Positions 1-8,859 are shown, counted from the first letter of the stretch. The stretch is 64,000 bases of DNA from CADCVW01 sp964251385 (GCA_964251385.1 CAXUJK010000001.1:992001-1056000); one strand, 5' to 3'. Notes: generated by a model from the sequence alone, not told the origin. Translations and numbers: made by a program.

Positions 1-548
1 CCGTACGCGGCGGCATAGAGAACCAAGACGCCCGCGCCGACCAGCGCCTGTCCGACCCGCAAGTCGTCGGGCAGCCGCCGCCGCGCGACCTCCCCCGCCG
101 CGACCAGCGCAGCCCCGAACACGGCGGCGGCGATCATGCGGACGCGAGGCCCGATCAGCCCGAGCTCGATCGAGTAGCGCACGAGGAACAGCCCGGCCAA
201 CGCCATCGCGATCCCGCCCGTCCACACGAGCAACCGCCCGCCGACGAACCGCTCGAACAGTCCGGAGATCGTCTCCGCCGCCGGGGTCGCGACATCGTCC
301 GGTTCGAACGCGGGCTCAAGCTCGAGCGGAGCTGCGGGCGCCTGCCGCTCGACGGCGACTGTCTCCGGGAGCTTCGGGGCTAAAACGGGCGCGACAGGCG
401 GCGCGGCCGAAATCCGGTCCGGCCACGTCGGCGACCGCTCGTCCTCGAGGTCCGCGACGCGCCCCTCCAGCATCGTAATACGCTTCATCGTGCCCCACCA
501 GGCCGCGAACATCGCGACGAGGCCGACGAGCAGGATCGCTTCGAACAT
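1..548 (-). CDS. DUF2339 family membrane protein, 5' part only
   Basis: Only the first 182 codons are in the window; the gene runs off the left edge. It starts at an ATG at 548 and opens with a membrane segment (about residues 3-18), then a short charged, Pro/Ala-rich cytoplasmic stretch (to about residue 90). It then enters a run typical of DUF2339 proteins (VGGRLLVWTGGIAMALAG, followed by LVRYSIE and further hydrophobic helices). Members of this family are large polytopic membrane proteins of unknown function. The assignment rests on recognising the VGGRLLVW..GG.A.ALAG..LVRYSIE pattern. It is divergent from the GH108 gene, with about 96 bp between starts. Confidence 0.8.
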   Translation of the reverse strand, partial: MFEAILLVGLVAMFAAWWGTMKRITMLEGRVADLEDERSPTWPDRISAAPPVAPVLAPKLPETVAVERQAPAAPLELEPAFEPDDVATPAAETISGLFERFVGGRLLVWTGGIAMALAGLFLVRYSIELGLIGPRVRMIAAAVFGAALVAAGEVARRRLPDDLRVGQALVGAGVLVLYAAAY

Positions 549-644
549 GCCCCATGGCTAGCGCGCGCCGGCCCTCGTGTCATCGCGCTTTCCTACAGCT
601 AACCGTTCTGGTTATGTTCTCCGCGACTCGAAAGGACCGGCACC

Positions 645-1190
645 ATGACCATCGACATCGACCATCTCATCGAAGACCTGATCGAACGCGAAGGCGGCTA
701 CTCCAACCACCCCGCCGATCGCGGCGGCCCTACGACCTACGGCATCACGCAGGCCGTGGCCCGCGCGCACGGCTTCGCGGGCGAGATGCGCGCCCTGCCT
801 CGCGAAGAGGCCGCCGCGATCTACCGCCGCACCTACTGGCTGCGCCCCGGCATCGACCGCGTCGCGCACCGCGCGCCGAAAGTCGCCGCCGAACTGTTCG
901 ACACCGGGGTGAACATGGGCGCGGACACCGCCGTCGGCTTTTTGCAGCGCGCGCTCAACGCGCTCAACCGCGGCGCGCGCGACTATCCCGACATCGCCGC
1001 CTCGCCCCGCATCGACGCGGCCACCGAAAAGGCGCTCGACGGTTTCATGCGCAAGCGCGGAACCGGCGGCGAGACGGTGCTGCTGAAGGCGATCGAGGCG
1101 CTGCAGGGCGAACGCTACCTGCGCCTCGCGGAGAAGCGTCCGGCGAACGAGGCGTTCCTCTACGGCTGGCTCGCCAACCGGCTGGGGTGA
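645..1190 (+). CDS. Glycoside hydrolase family 108 N-acetylmuramidase (endolysin-like)
   Basis: 181 aa. Predicted to cleave peptidoglycan glycan strands. The N-terminus carries the family signature EGGYSNHPADRGGPTTYGIT, with Glu16 of the EGGY motif as the expected catalytic acid and the DRGGPT.YGIT block directly after. The C-terminal half matches the peptidoglycan-binding part of GH108 enzymes. No signal peptide is visible, so export would need a holin or another route. The ATG at 645 is preceded by an AAAGGA ribosome site. A two-TM protein and a 43-aa peptide follow in the same direction, as in phage lysis cassettes, but no other phage genes are near. It could be a domesticated endolysin or a relative of zliS-type secreted muramidases. 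Confidence 0.88.
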   Translation: MTIDIDHLIEDLIEREGGYSNHPADRGGPTTYGITQAVARAHGFAGEMRALPREEAAAIYRRTYWLRPGIDRVAHRAPKVAAELFDTGVNMGADTAVGFLQRALNALNRGARDYPDIAASPRIDAATEKALDGFMRKRGTGGETVLLKAIEALQGERYLRLAEKRPANEAFLYGWLANRLG

Positions 1191-1239
1191 TCCACCCATC
1201 GCGGCGTCTCAACTTTCTCAACTTTCGCGAGCCCCAGCC

Positions 1240-1518
1240 ATGACGGACACGACCGACCTGCTTACCGCCGCCCCGCCCCGCGAAGGCGCGCTGTTCCGCG
1301 CCGCTCTGGGCCTCGTCGCCCTCGTCGGCGGGCTTATCGGGATGGGCGGTCTCTACTTCGTCCCCATTCCGACCGGCAACCGCGAACCCCTGCTGCTCGC
1401 GCTCGGCCTCGTGCTCGGCTGGGGTTCCACGGTGATCGGCTACGAATTCGGCTCGTCCCCAGCCGGCCGCAAGGCGGCGGACGCGGGCATCAAGGCAACC
1501 CCAGGAGAAAAGGCATGA
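1240..1518 (+). CDS. Small two-TM protein, possible holin partner of the GH108 enzyme
   Basis: 92 aa. Two hydrophobic segments are visible (about residues 18-43 and 51-70) separated by a short turn, with a charged, Lys-rich C-terminus ending PGEKA. Size and topology fit a holin or holin-like protein, and the position directly behind a GH108 muramidase supports that reading. There is no motif that proves it. Its stop codon overlaps the start of the following 43-aa ORF (ATGA at 1515-1518), so the two are probably translated together. The function is an inference from context. Confidence 0.6.
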   Translation: MTDTTDLLTAAPPREGALFRAALGLVALVGGLIGMGGLYFVPIPTGNREPLLLALGLVLGWGSTVIGYEFGSSPAGRKAADAGIKATPGEKA

Positions 1519-1646
1519 ACCTCAAGTCCGTCTTCAAGCTCATCGTCCGCGCAGCGCCCGTCATCGCCGGCAACGCCCCCGCCGTCATCGCGGCCGCCCG
1601 CGAGGTGAAGCGCGCGGCCAAGCGCCCGCCACCTTCCGCACCTTGA
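1515..1646 (+). CDS. 43-aa peptide translationally coupled to the holin-like gene
   Basis: Short ORF starting MNLKSVFKLIVRAAPVIAG and ending KRPPPSAP. Its ATG overlaps the preceding stop (ATGA), and a strong AGGAGAAAAGG ribosome site lies just upstream inside the previous gene. The first half is an amphipathic or weakly hydrophobic helix and the end is basic. No family was recognised. The overlap and the ribosome site are the main evidence that it is translated. It may be a third member of the lysis-type cassette. Confidence 0.5.
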   Translation: MNLKSVFKLIVRAAPVIAGNAPAVIAAAREVKRAAKRPPPSAP

Positions 1647-1717
1647 CGCCTCCCGCGCCCTGACGTTGCACGCCTCTCCATCGTCCCCATCTCCTCGGCT
1701 TGTCGCGGGAGAAGATT

Positions 1718-2263
1718 TTGGAAAGCTGGCACGGGACCACTATCCTGTCGGTCCGAAAAGGCGGTCACGTCGTGGTCGCGGGCGACGGGCAGGTCAGCCT
1801 CGGCCCCACGATCATCAAGCCCAACGCAAAAAAGGTGCGGAGGCTGGGCGCGGAAGGCAAGGTCATCGGCGGCTTCGCGGGCGCCACCGCCGACGCGTTC
1901 ACCTTGTTCGAACGCCTCGAAAAGAAGCTGGAACAGTATAACGGTCAACTGATGCGCGCCGCTGTCGAACTCGCCAAGGACTGGCGCACGGACAAGTACC
2001 TGCGCAACCTGGAAGCGATGATGATCGTCGCCGACAAGGACGTGACGTTGATCCTGACGGGCAACGGCGACGTCCTCGAGCCCCGCGACGGCATCGCCGC
2101 GATCGGTTCGGGCGGCAATTTCGCCCTCGCCGCGGCGTCCGCGCTCACGGAATACGAGCCCGACGCCGAAGCCATTGCGCGCAAGGCCATGAAGATCGCG
2201 TCCGAAGTCTGCGTCTACACCAACGACAACGTCACGGTGGAAAGCATGGACAGCGCGAACTGA
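1718..2263 (+). CDS. hslV: ATP-dependent protease proteolytic subunit HslV
   Basis: Threonine peptidase that forms the double hexameric core of the HslVU (ClpYQ) protease in the cytoplasm. The sequence HGTTILSVRKGGHVVVAGDG is the family N-terminus; the Thr after Gly (Thr7 with this start) should become the catalytic N-terminal residue after processing. Later blocks (GGFAGATADAFTLFERLE, ELAKDWRTDKYLR, AIGSGGNFALAAA, CVYTNDN) are all intact. I chose the TTG at 1718 because GGGAG lies 6 nt before it; a TTG at 1700 in frame is the alternative. The partner hslU lies 422 bp downstream, separated by an opposite-strand small gene. Confidence 0.95.
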   Translation: MESWHGTTILSVRKGGHVVVAGDGQVSLGPTIIKPNAKKVRRLGAEGKVIGGFAGATADAFTLFERLEKKLEQYNGQLMRAAVELAKDWRTDKYLRNLEAMMIVADKDVTLILTGNGDVLEPRDGIAAIGSGGNFALAAASALTEYEPDAEAIARKAMKIASEVCVYTNDNVTVESMDSAN

Positions 2264-2297
2264 GCCGGATCGCACCGCGACCCGGCTCGGCTTCGTG

Positions 2298-2477
2298 TCA
2301 GCGCGTGAGGTCCTGGAAGTCCGAACGTCCGGGAACGCCGTCGCCGCCGCCGTTGCCGAAGCCGTTATTGCCCTTGAGGCGGCCGGTCACGGGATCGACC
2401 GGTTCCGGCACGATCTCGGGGTTGGTCTCGACCCCGCCGCTGACGAACAGAAGCTCTTCGGAAGAAAGAACGCGCAT
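2298..2477 (-). CDS. 59-aa double-glycine leader peptide precursor with a GNNGFGNG tail
   Basis: The start MRVLSSEELLFVSGG has the form of a double-glycine leader (hydrophobic positions, then Gly-Gly at residues 14-15) of the kind cleaved by peptidase-containing ABC exporters. The proposed mature part is acidic and Pro-rich, then Gly/Asn-rich (GNNGFGNGGGDGVPG). The ATG at 2477 has a CTGGAG ribosome site 8 nt upstream on the minus strand; an upstream in-frame start would lengthen it by 10 residues but lies before that site. It sits between hslV and hslU on the opposite strand. No exporter, modifying enzyme or immunity gene is adjacent. The product's role is unknown. Confidence 0.6.
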   Translation of the reverse strand: MRVLSSEELLFVSGGVETNPEIVPEPVDPVTGRLKGNNGFGNGGGDGVPGRSDFQDLTR

Positions 2478-2685
2478 GGCAAATCTCCAGATCGGGTGGT
2501 CCGACACGGCGTGCCGGGACCATCAAAGTGCGCGACGGACGTTTACAGGTCGCTTCGACAAACGGTTAAGATGCGGTGAGCGACGATCTGGTACAGTTGG
2601 CGGTTCATTCGTTAACGCACGTCGCGCGGCCGTCATCCCTCCCGCCCCGCTTGAACGCCGTGCACCCCGAGCCATTTAGGCCGGC

Positions 2686-3987
2686 ATGAACGATCGCCTG
2701 ACCCCGAAAGCCGTCGTCGCCGCCCTCGACGCGCACATCGTCGGCCAGGACGACGCCAAGCGCGCCGTCGCCGTCGCCCTGCGCAATCGTTGGCGGCGCC
2801 AGCAGCTCAGTCCCGAGCTGCGCGACGAAGTGACCCCCAAGAACATCCTCATGATCGGCCCGACGGGCTGCGGCAAGACCGAGATCTCGCGCCGTCTGGC
2901 CAAGCTCGCCGACGCGCCGTTCGTGAAGGTCGAAGCCACCAAGTTCACCGAGGTCGGCTATGTCGGCCGCGACGTCGAACAGATTGTCCGTGATCTCGTC
3001 GAAGAGGCGGTGCGCCTCGAACGCGAACGGCGGCGCAACGCGGTCAAGGCCGCGGCCGAGGATTCGGCGATGGACCGCCTGCTCGACGCGCTGACCGGCA
3101 AGGGCGCGAGCGAGGCGACGCGGGCAAGCTTCAAGCAACGCTTCGCGGACGGCCACTTGGCCGATGCCGAAGTCGAGATCGAAATTGCCGAGTCCGGTGC
3201 CGGCGGGTTCGAGATCCCCGGAATGCCGGGCGGCGTCGGCATGATCAACCTGTCCGAAATGATGGGCAAGGCGATGGGCGGCGCGAAACCCAAGCGCCGC
3301 AAGCTCAAGGTGCCCGACGCGTGGACGCGGCTCGTCGAGGAGGAGGCGGACCGCCGCCTCGACGCGGACGACGTCAACCGCGTCGCGTTGATCGACGCGC
3401 AGGAGAACGGCATCGTCTTCCTGGACGAGATCGACAAGATCGCGACCAGCGACGTGCGCGGCGGCTCCGTCAGCCGCGAAGGCGTCCAGCGCGACCTGCT
3501 CCCCCTCATCGAAGGCACCACGGTCGCGACCAAATACGGCCCGCTCAAGACCGACCACATCCTGTTCATCGCGTCCGGAGCGTTCCACAATGCGAAACCG
3601 TCCGACCTCCTCCCCGAGCTGCAGGGTCGCCTTCCGATCCGCGTCGAACTGAAGGCGCTGACCGAGGACGACTTCGTTCGCATTCTGTCCGCTACGAAGG
3701 CGAGCCTGACCGAACAATACCGCGCCCTGATCGCCACCGAAGGCGTGGACGTCAGCTTCACCGAGGACGGCATCCGCGCGCTTGCCCGCATCGCGGCGGA
3801 AGTGAACGGCCAGATTGAGAATATCGGGGCCAGGCGCCTGCAGACGGTGATGGAGAAGCTGCTCGAGGACGTCAGCTTCGACGCGGAGGAACGCCGCGGC
3901 GACAAGGTCGTCGTCGACGCCGCCTACGTCGACAAACAGCTGGCGGAGGTGGCCCGCAACACGGACCTGAGCAAGTACGTGCTGTAA
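2686..3987 (+). CDS. hslU: ATP-dependent protease ATPase subunit HslU
   Basis: 433 aa, normal for the family. AAA+ unfoldase that feeds substrates into HslV. Walker A GPTGCGKT is at residues 58-65, Walker B IVFLDEID at about 243-250, with the variable I-domain between them (about 110-220). The pore-type motif GYVGRD follows Walker A. The C-terminus ends DLSKYVL, the tail that docks into HslV. The ATG at 2686 begins MNDRLTPKAVVAALDAHIVG, the usual start. The gene is separated from hslV by the opposite-strand leader peptide, so it probably has its own promoter in the roughly 200 bp before it. Confidence 0.97.
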   Translation: MNDRLTPKAVVAALDAHIVGQDDAKRAVAVALRNRWRRQQLSPELRDEVTPKNILMIGPTGCGKTEISRRLAKLADAPFVKVEATKFTEVGYVGRDVEQIVRDLVEEAVRLERERRRNAVKAAAEDSAMDRLLDALTGKGASEATRASFKQRFADGHLADAEVEIEIAESGAGGFEIPGMPGGVGMINLSEMMGKAMGGAKPKRRKLKVPDAWTRLVEEEADRRLDADDVNRVALIDAQENGIVFLDEIDKIATSDVRGGSVSREGVQRDLLPLIEGTTVATKYGPLKTDHILFIASGAFHNAKPSDLLPELQGRLPIRVELKALTEDDFVRILSATKASLTEQYRALIATEGVDVSFTEDGIRALARIAAEVNGQIENIGARRLQTVMEKLLEDVSFDAEERRGDKVVVDAAYVDKQLAEVARNTDLSKYVL

Positions 3988-4041
3988 CCTTGGCGGTGAC
4001 GGCAAGCGTCGGCTAAGCTGCGTGAAACCAGGGGGTTGCTC

Positions 4042-5346
4042 ATGAAGCTTGTCGCGTTCGCCGTTGTCCTCCTGACCCTTGCCGCACCTGTTTCGGCCAA
4101 GCTCTCCGCCCCCGAACAGCGCATGATCGCGGCGGTCGACAAGGACCGGGTGCGAACGATCGCGCTGCTCGAGAAGCTCGTCAACCAGAATAGCGGAACC
4201 TTGAACCTCCCCGGCGTCGCCGCCGTCGGCCGCATGATGCGTGCCGAACTGGAGCCGCTGGGCTTCAAGGTGCGCTGGCTGCCGCTGCCTGAAACGGGCC
4301 GCGCGGGGCATCTCGTCGCGACGCATGCGGGCAACGGCAAAGGCAAGCGCCTGCTTCTCATCGGTCACCTCGACACGGTGTTCGAACCCGACAGTCCGTT
4401 CCAGAAATTAAAGCGGATGGGCGAAAAGGCGGAAGGTCCTGGCGTCGACGATGACAAGGGCGGCATGGTCGTCATGGTGTCCGCATTGCGCGCGATGCAG
4501 GCGGCGGGCACGCTCAAGGACGCATCAATAGAAATCGTGCTGACGGGTGACGAGGAACGCGTCGGCGCGCCGATCGCGGTCGCCCGCCGCGACCTCCTCG
4601 CCGCGGGCAAACGCGCGGACGCGGCGCTCGATTTCGAAGGGCTGGCGCAACAGGACGGCCGCGACATGGGCTCGATCGCGCGCCGCTCCTCGACCAACTG
4701 GGAGCTGACGACCACCGGCAAGACGGGCCACTCGAGCGGCATCTTCTCGGAGGCCGCGGGCAACGGCGCGATCTACGAGATGGCGCGCGTGCTCGCCGCG
4801 TTCCGGTCCGAACTGCCCGAGCCCAACCTCACCTTCAACGTCGGGCTGGTCGCGGGCGGCGCGACGGCGGAGACGGACGCGGACGGCATCCGCGCGTCCG
4901 CGACAGGCAAGACCAACATCATCCCCGCGGTCGCGATCGCGCGCGGCGACATGCGCACGCTCAGCGAAGCGCAGACCAAGCGCGTCCGCGAACGCATGCA
5001 GGCGATCGTCGCGCGTCCGCTCGCGGGAGCGTCGGCAAAATTGACATTCGCGCCCGGCGGCTACCCCTCGATGGCGCCCACGGCGGGCAACCGCGCGCTC
5101 CTGGCCAAGTTGAACGCGATCAACGCGGACATGGGGCTGGTCGCGATGGGTGAGCTCGACCCCCTCCGCCGCGGCGCGGGCGACATCAGCTTCGTTGCCG
5201 GCGACGTCGACGGGCTCGTCGGCCTGGGCACGGCGGGCGAAGGCAGCCATGCGCCGGGCGAGAGCGTCGACCTCGCCAGCATCGACCGTCAGGCCAAGCG
5301 CGCCGCGATCCTGATGAGCCGGCTCGCCGCCGAACCACGTCTTTGA
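4042..5346 (+). CDS. Secreted M20 family metallopeptidase (glutamate carboxypeptidase-like)
   Basis: 434 aa. A Sec signal peptide (MKLVAFAVVLLTLAAPVSA) precedes a zinc peptidase of the M20/CPG2 type. Metal-site blocks are visible: GHLDTVFEP (His109, Asp111), GVDDDKGGM (bridging Asp), TGDEERVGA (catalytic and ligand Glu) and a C-terminal GEGSHAPGE (His). It is expected to hydrolyse peptides or N-acyl amino acids in the periplasm. The ATG at 4042 gives a clean signal peptide and follows AGGGGG; a TTG 6 nt upstream is possible. Its stop overlaps the TTG of the next gene (TTGA), so the pair is probably one transcript. Confidence 0.9.
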   Translation: MKLVAFAVVLLTLAAPVSAKLSAPEQRMIAAVDKDRVRTIALLEKLVNQNSGTLNLPGVAAVGRMMRAELEPLGFKVRWLPLPETGRAGHLVATHAGNGKGKRLLLIGHLDTVFEPDSPFQKLKRMGEKAEGPGVDDDKGGMVVMVSALRAMQAAGTLKDASIEIVLTGDEERVGAPIAVARRDLLAAGKRADAALDFEGLAQQDGRDMGSIARRSSTNWELTTTGKTGHSSGIFSEAAGNGAIYEMARVLAAFRSELPEPNLTFNVGLVAGGATAETDADGIRASATGKTNIIPAVAIARGDMRTLSEAQTKRVRERMQAIVARPLAGASAKLTFAPGGYPSMAPTAGNRALLAKLNAINADMGLVAMGELDPLRRGAGDISFVAGDVDGLVGLGTAGEGSHAPGESVDLASIDRQAKRAAILMSRLAAEPRL

Positions 5347-6254
5347 AAGCCGGTCTCGCGCTCCTGGCCCTGCTCGCGGGCTGCGCTGCGGCCGAGGTCC
5401 CGCCGCCGACCGTCGCGCCGCCGGTCGCGCTTTCGGGCACGGTCGTGCACGACTTGCCGGCCACCGGAACAGGTCGCCGCTACCAGCTTTGGGTCGATCT
5501 GCCGCGATCCTACGCGAGCTCGTCCCGACACTATCCCGCCGTGTTCGTGACGGACGCGGACTGGTCGTTCGCGATGGTGCGCGGCATCCGCAACCTCGTC
5601 GGCCGGGACGGCCGCAACATCGAGGAATTCATCCTCGTCGGCATGACGCACGAACAGGACCTGCCCGACGGCCACAGCCGAAGCCGCGACTACACGCCGA
5701 CCAACCCGTTGCGCGATCCGGACCGCAACGCGGAAGACTACAGCTACCCGGCCTACGGCGAGGCCGAAACCTATCGCCGCTATGTCGAGGCCCAGGTCTT
5801 CCCGCTGGTCGCGTCGCAATACCGGGCGGATATGTCCCGCAAAGTCTATCTCGGCCATTCCTACGGCGGCCTGTTCGGCGCGTACGTGCTGCTCACCCGG
5901 CCCGACATGTTCGGCACCTACGTGCTGGGCAGCCCGTCGTTATGGTTCGACCGCAAGGTCGCCTTCCGCCTCGAACGCGCCCACGCCGCCCGCGCGAAAA
6001 ACCTGCCGGCCCGCGTTATGATGATCACGGGCAGCCACGAGAGACCCGGCACCGGCCCCCGCAACAACAAGACAAACGACCTCGTCGGCGACAGCCTCGC
6101 CTTTGCCGCGACGCTGCGCGCGCGCAACTACCCGAACCTGTCGGTCGAGGCCGAAATCGTTCCCGACGAGGACCACCTGACCGTGTTCACCGACGTCGCC
6201 GCGCGCGGGTTGTTGTGGGCGCTGCCGGGGAAAGGACCCCGCGACGGCGGCTGA
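5343..6254 (+). CDS. Alpha/beta-hydrolase esterase lipoprotein (esterase D / IroE type)
   Basis: 303 aa. Starts at a TTG overlapping the M20 stop. A lipobox (LLALLAGC) marks a lipoprotein signal. The body is an esterase of the putative-esterase family: an oxyanion region (FVTDADW), nucleophile elbow GHSYGG with Ser173, and a late acid/His pair in VPDEDHLTVF. This family includes trilactone-siderophore esterases and feruloyl-esterase-like enzymes; the substrate here cannot be told. Co-transcription with the M20 peptidase suggests a shared role in periplasmic degradation of a conjugated substrate, which is an inference. Confidence 0.88.
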   Translation: MKAGLALLALLAGCAAAEVPPPTVAPPVALSGTVVHDLPATGTGRRYQLWVDLPRSYASSSRHYPAVFVTDADWSFAMVRGIRNLVGRDGRNIEEFILVGMTHEQDLPDGHSRSRDYTPTNPLRDPDRNAEDYSYPAYGEAETYRRYVEAQVFPLVASQYRADMSRKVYLGHSYGGLFGAYVLLTRPDMFGTYVLGSPSLWFDRKVAFRLERAHAARAKNLPARVMMITGSHERPGTGPRNNKTNDLVGDSLAFAATLRARNYPNLSVEAEIVPDEDHLTVFTDVAARGLLWALPGKGPRDGG

Positions 6255-6353
6255 GGTTCGCCTCTTTTGTGACGGCCCTGTTGCAGCCGCGCACTAGCGG
6301 GCGGCGACGGGCTTGGGCACGATCATCCGATAAAAAGATAATTGGAGAGATCG

Positions 6354-8180
6354 ATGCCGTACCTCAAGCCGCTGCTGCTTGCAGCCGCGACCTTCTCGAT
6401 CGCGTTCCCCGCCGCCGCGCAGACCGTCTCGCCGCGGCGCGTCGTCGGGTTCGGTGACAGCTATGTCGACAGCGGCAACGTGTTCCGCATCTCGAACACT
6501 CCCTTCCCGCCCGTTTATCCCACGGGACGTTTTTCGGGCGGCACCAACTTCGTCGACACGCTGGAACGCCTTTTCCGCGCGCCGCAGGTCAATTTCGGCA
6601 TCGGCGGCGCGCTTGCCGGACCCGGCAACACGGGCACCAACAACATCAGCAGTCCCGCTCTGCCCGGCTTCCAGTTCGAGGTCGCGAGCTTCCTGGCGGG
6701 CGGCGGCGGGCCGTTCCCGACGACCGCGCCGCGCTTCAACCCCGACGACCTGCTTGCCGTGTCGATCGGCGGCAACGACGCGCGCTTGTACGAATTGTCG
6801 CCGGGCAGCACCGTCGCGGGTGCGGCACCCCGCGCCGCGGTCACCGTGGCCGATGCGACGCGCGGCCTGGACCTCCTGGTCAACGCGGGCGCGCGCAACA
6901 TCGCCTTCCTTGCGGGCAATGTCGGCGACCTGCCCGAAGTCCGCGGACGGCCCGTCGCCGACGTCGGCAGCGCGTTCAGCGTCGCGTTCAACGCAGGGAT
7001 CCAGGCCCCCTTGGCCCGCTACGCCGACGGCGGCGCGCTGGTCCATTATCTCGATCTGCGCATCGTCGGCGACCGCATCCGCGCCAACCCGGCCGCGTTC
7101 GGCCTCGTCAGCGCGGGCGCATGCACCGCCGCCTGCGTCCAGAACCCGGCCGTGGCCGCGCAATTCCTCTTCTACGTCGATCAGGTCCACCTCACCTCCG
7201 CCGGGTTCGACATCGTCGGCACCTACTTCCAGCGGATGATCGAGGCACCGGGCCGCCTGGGCGCGCCCGCCGACCTCGGCCTGTCGGGCGCGAGTTCGTT
7301 CACGCGCACGATGGAAGGCCGCAATGAACTGGCGGGCAAGGGAAATCCCGACCGGCCGTTCGGCGTCTACCTTTTGGGCGTCACCGACCGCCACGACGTG
7401 CGCAATGGCGACACGCAGCTCGACTATGATTACGACGCGACGGGCATCGCGGGCGGGATCGAGTATAATCCAGGCGGCGTGTTCGTGGGTGCCGCCGCGT
7501 CCTACACGCGGCCGCGTGCCGATTTCAGCCGCGCCGACGCCCGCGTCAAGGGCGACGCCTACCATCTCGGCGTCTACGGCGGGTTCGAAGCGGCGGGCGT
7601 GTCGCTCAGCGCGACTGCCGGGTACGGCCGGGCCGATCTCGACATGACGCGCGACGGGGTCATCGACCCGCTCGATGCGCGCACGGACGCCACGAGCTAC
7701 AGCGTCAGTGGCGAGGCAAGCTACGGTTTCGACGTGTCCGACCGCTTCTCCGTGGGTCCGATGGTCAACCTGGCCTACGCGCGCGCCAAGGTCGACGGGT
7801 TCACGGAAACCGGCGACGCGGCGCTGACGCTCGCGGTGCAGCGGCACAGGGTCGAATCGCTGATCGGCGAGGTGGGCATCAAGGCGCGGGGGCATCTCGA
7901 CACGGGCGGCGTCGGCATCGAACCTTATCTGGAAGCGACGCTCGCCAGGCAGTTCTCGGGCGACGGCACGACGCTGCGCTTCGCGGCCACCGCGGCACCG
8001 ACGATCGTCAACCGCATCCGCGTCGGCGAAGCGGAGGAGGACGTCTATGGCCAGGTCGAAGGCGGCGCGTCGTTCGCGATCGGACCGCGCGTGTCGGCGC
8101 AGATCCAGGGGCAGGCCACGATCGAACGGCCGGGCGGGAACGAGTATGGCGGCTTTGCGGGGCTCAAGCTGAGTTTCTGA
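6354..8180 (+). CDS. GDSL-type esterase autotransporter
   Basis: 608 aa. A signal peptide (cleavage near AAAQT) is followed by a GDSL hydrolase passenger: FGDSYVDSGN (Ser36), SIGGNDARL (block III, Asn141) and DQVHLTSAG (Asp276/His279). From about residue 320 the sequence becomes a C-terminal autotransporter beta-barrel ending in GGFAGLKLSF, with the terminal Phe needed for outer-membrane assembly. This layout matches EstA-type surface lipases/esterases. The ATG at 6354 has GGAGA 5 nt upstream; a TTG 12 nt earlier is unlikely. Confidence 0.92.
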   Translation: MPYLKPLLLAAATFSIAFPAAAQTVSPRRVVGFGDSYVDSGNVFRISNTPFPPVYPTGRFSGGTNFVDTLERLFRAPQVNFGIGGALAGPGNTGTNNISSPALPGFQFEVASFLAGGGGPFPTTAPRFNPDDLLAVSIGGNDARLYELSPGSTVAGAAPRAAVTVADATRGLDLLVNAGARNIAFLAGNVGDLPEVRGRPVADVGSAFSVAFNAGIQAPLARYADGGALVHYLDLRIVGDRIRANPAAFGLVSAGACTAACVQNPAVAAQFLFYVDQVHLTSAGFDIVGTYFQRMIEAPGRLGAPADLGLSGASSFTRTMEGRNELAGKGNPDRPFGVYLLGVTDRHDVRNGDTQLDYDYDATGIAGGIEYNPGGVFVGAAASYTRPRADFSRADARVKGDAYHLGVYGGFEAAGVSLSATAGYGRADLDMTRDGVIDPLDARTDATSYSVSGEASYGFDVSDRFSVGPMVNLAYARAKVDGFTETGDAALTLAVQRHRVESLIGEVGIKARGHLDTGGVGIEPYLEATLARQFSGDGTTLRFAATAAPTIVNRIRVGEAEEDVYGQVEGGASFAIGPRVSAQIQGQATIERPGGNEYGGFAGLKLSF

Positions 8181-8230
8181 GCGGAGGCGCGCGACTTGAT
8201 TGCGCGCCCGCGTCGGGCCACATCGTTCGC

Positions 8231-8806
8231 ATGTTGATCGAAACAGAAACCACCCCCAACCCGTCGACGCTCAAATTCCTGCCTGGTGAGGCAGTCATGA
8301 CGAGCGGCACGCGCGACTTCGCGGACCCGGAGGACGCGGAAGCCTCGCCGCTCGCGTCCGCGATCTTTTCGACGGGCGAGGTCGAAGGCGTGTTCTTCGG
8401 CCGCGACTTCATCTCGGTCACCGCCGCGCCCGGCGTGCACTGGCACGAACTCAAGCCGCAGGTGCTGGGCGTGTTGCTCGACCATTTCGCCAGCGCCGCA
8501 CCCTTGTTCCGAACCGGTTCGGCTGGCGGCATCCACATCGCTGAAGCCGACGCCGACTTTGGCGACGATCCCGCCGACGCGGACATCGTCGACCAAATCA
8601 AGGACCTCCTCGAAACCCGCGTCCGCCCGGCGGTCGCCAACGATGGCGGCGACATCGTCTATCGCGGGTTCCGGGGCGGCACCGTCTTCCTGGCGCTGCA
8701 CGGCGCGTGCCAGGGTTGCCCTTCGTCGACGATGACGCTCAAGAACGGCATCGAAGGCTTGTTGAAGCACTACGTTCCGGAAGTGGTGTCGGTCGAAGCA
8801 ATCTAG
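8231..8806 (+). CDS. NifU/Nfu family Fe-S cluster carrier
   Basis: 191 aa with two domains: an N-terminal Nfu_N domain (starting MLIETETTPNPSTLKFLPG) and a C-terminal NifU domain with the cluster-binding CxxC, CQGC (Cys160 and Cys163). Such proteins receive [4Fe-4S] clusters from the Suf/Isc machinery and pass them to client enzymes. The downstream miaB product is a radical-SAM enzyme that needs such clusters, though no direct link is shown. The gene stands just upstream of tsaB. Confidence 0.93.
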   Translation: MLIETETTPNPSTLKFLPGEAVMTSGTRDFADPEDAEASPLASAIFSTGEVEGVFFGRDFISVTAAPGVHWHELKPQVLGVLLDHFASAAPLFRTGSAGGIHIAEADADFGDDPADADIVDQIKDLLETRVRPAVANDGGDIVYRGFRGGTVFLALHGACQGCPSSTMTLKNGIEGLLKHYVPEVVSVEAI

Positions 8807-8859
8807 AGCATCCTCCGGGCAGGGATGACGCGCGCGTCGCGATGACCTAGCACCTGCTC

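Noticed and set aside
1666..1941. 91-aa plus-strand frame overlapping the start of hslV
   Set aside because: Wrong frame relative to HslV; Arg/Gly-rich shadow sequence with no support.
2605..4368. 587-aa open frame opposite hslU
   Set aside because: It is the antisense shadow of hslU and the M20 gene. The composition (Arg/Asp/His/Gly-rich) is typical of the complement of G+C-rich codons, and it has no family pattern.
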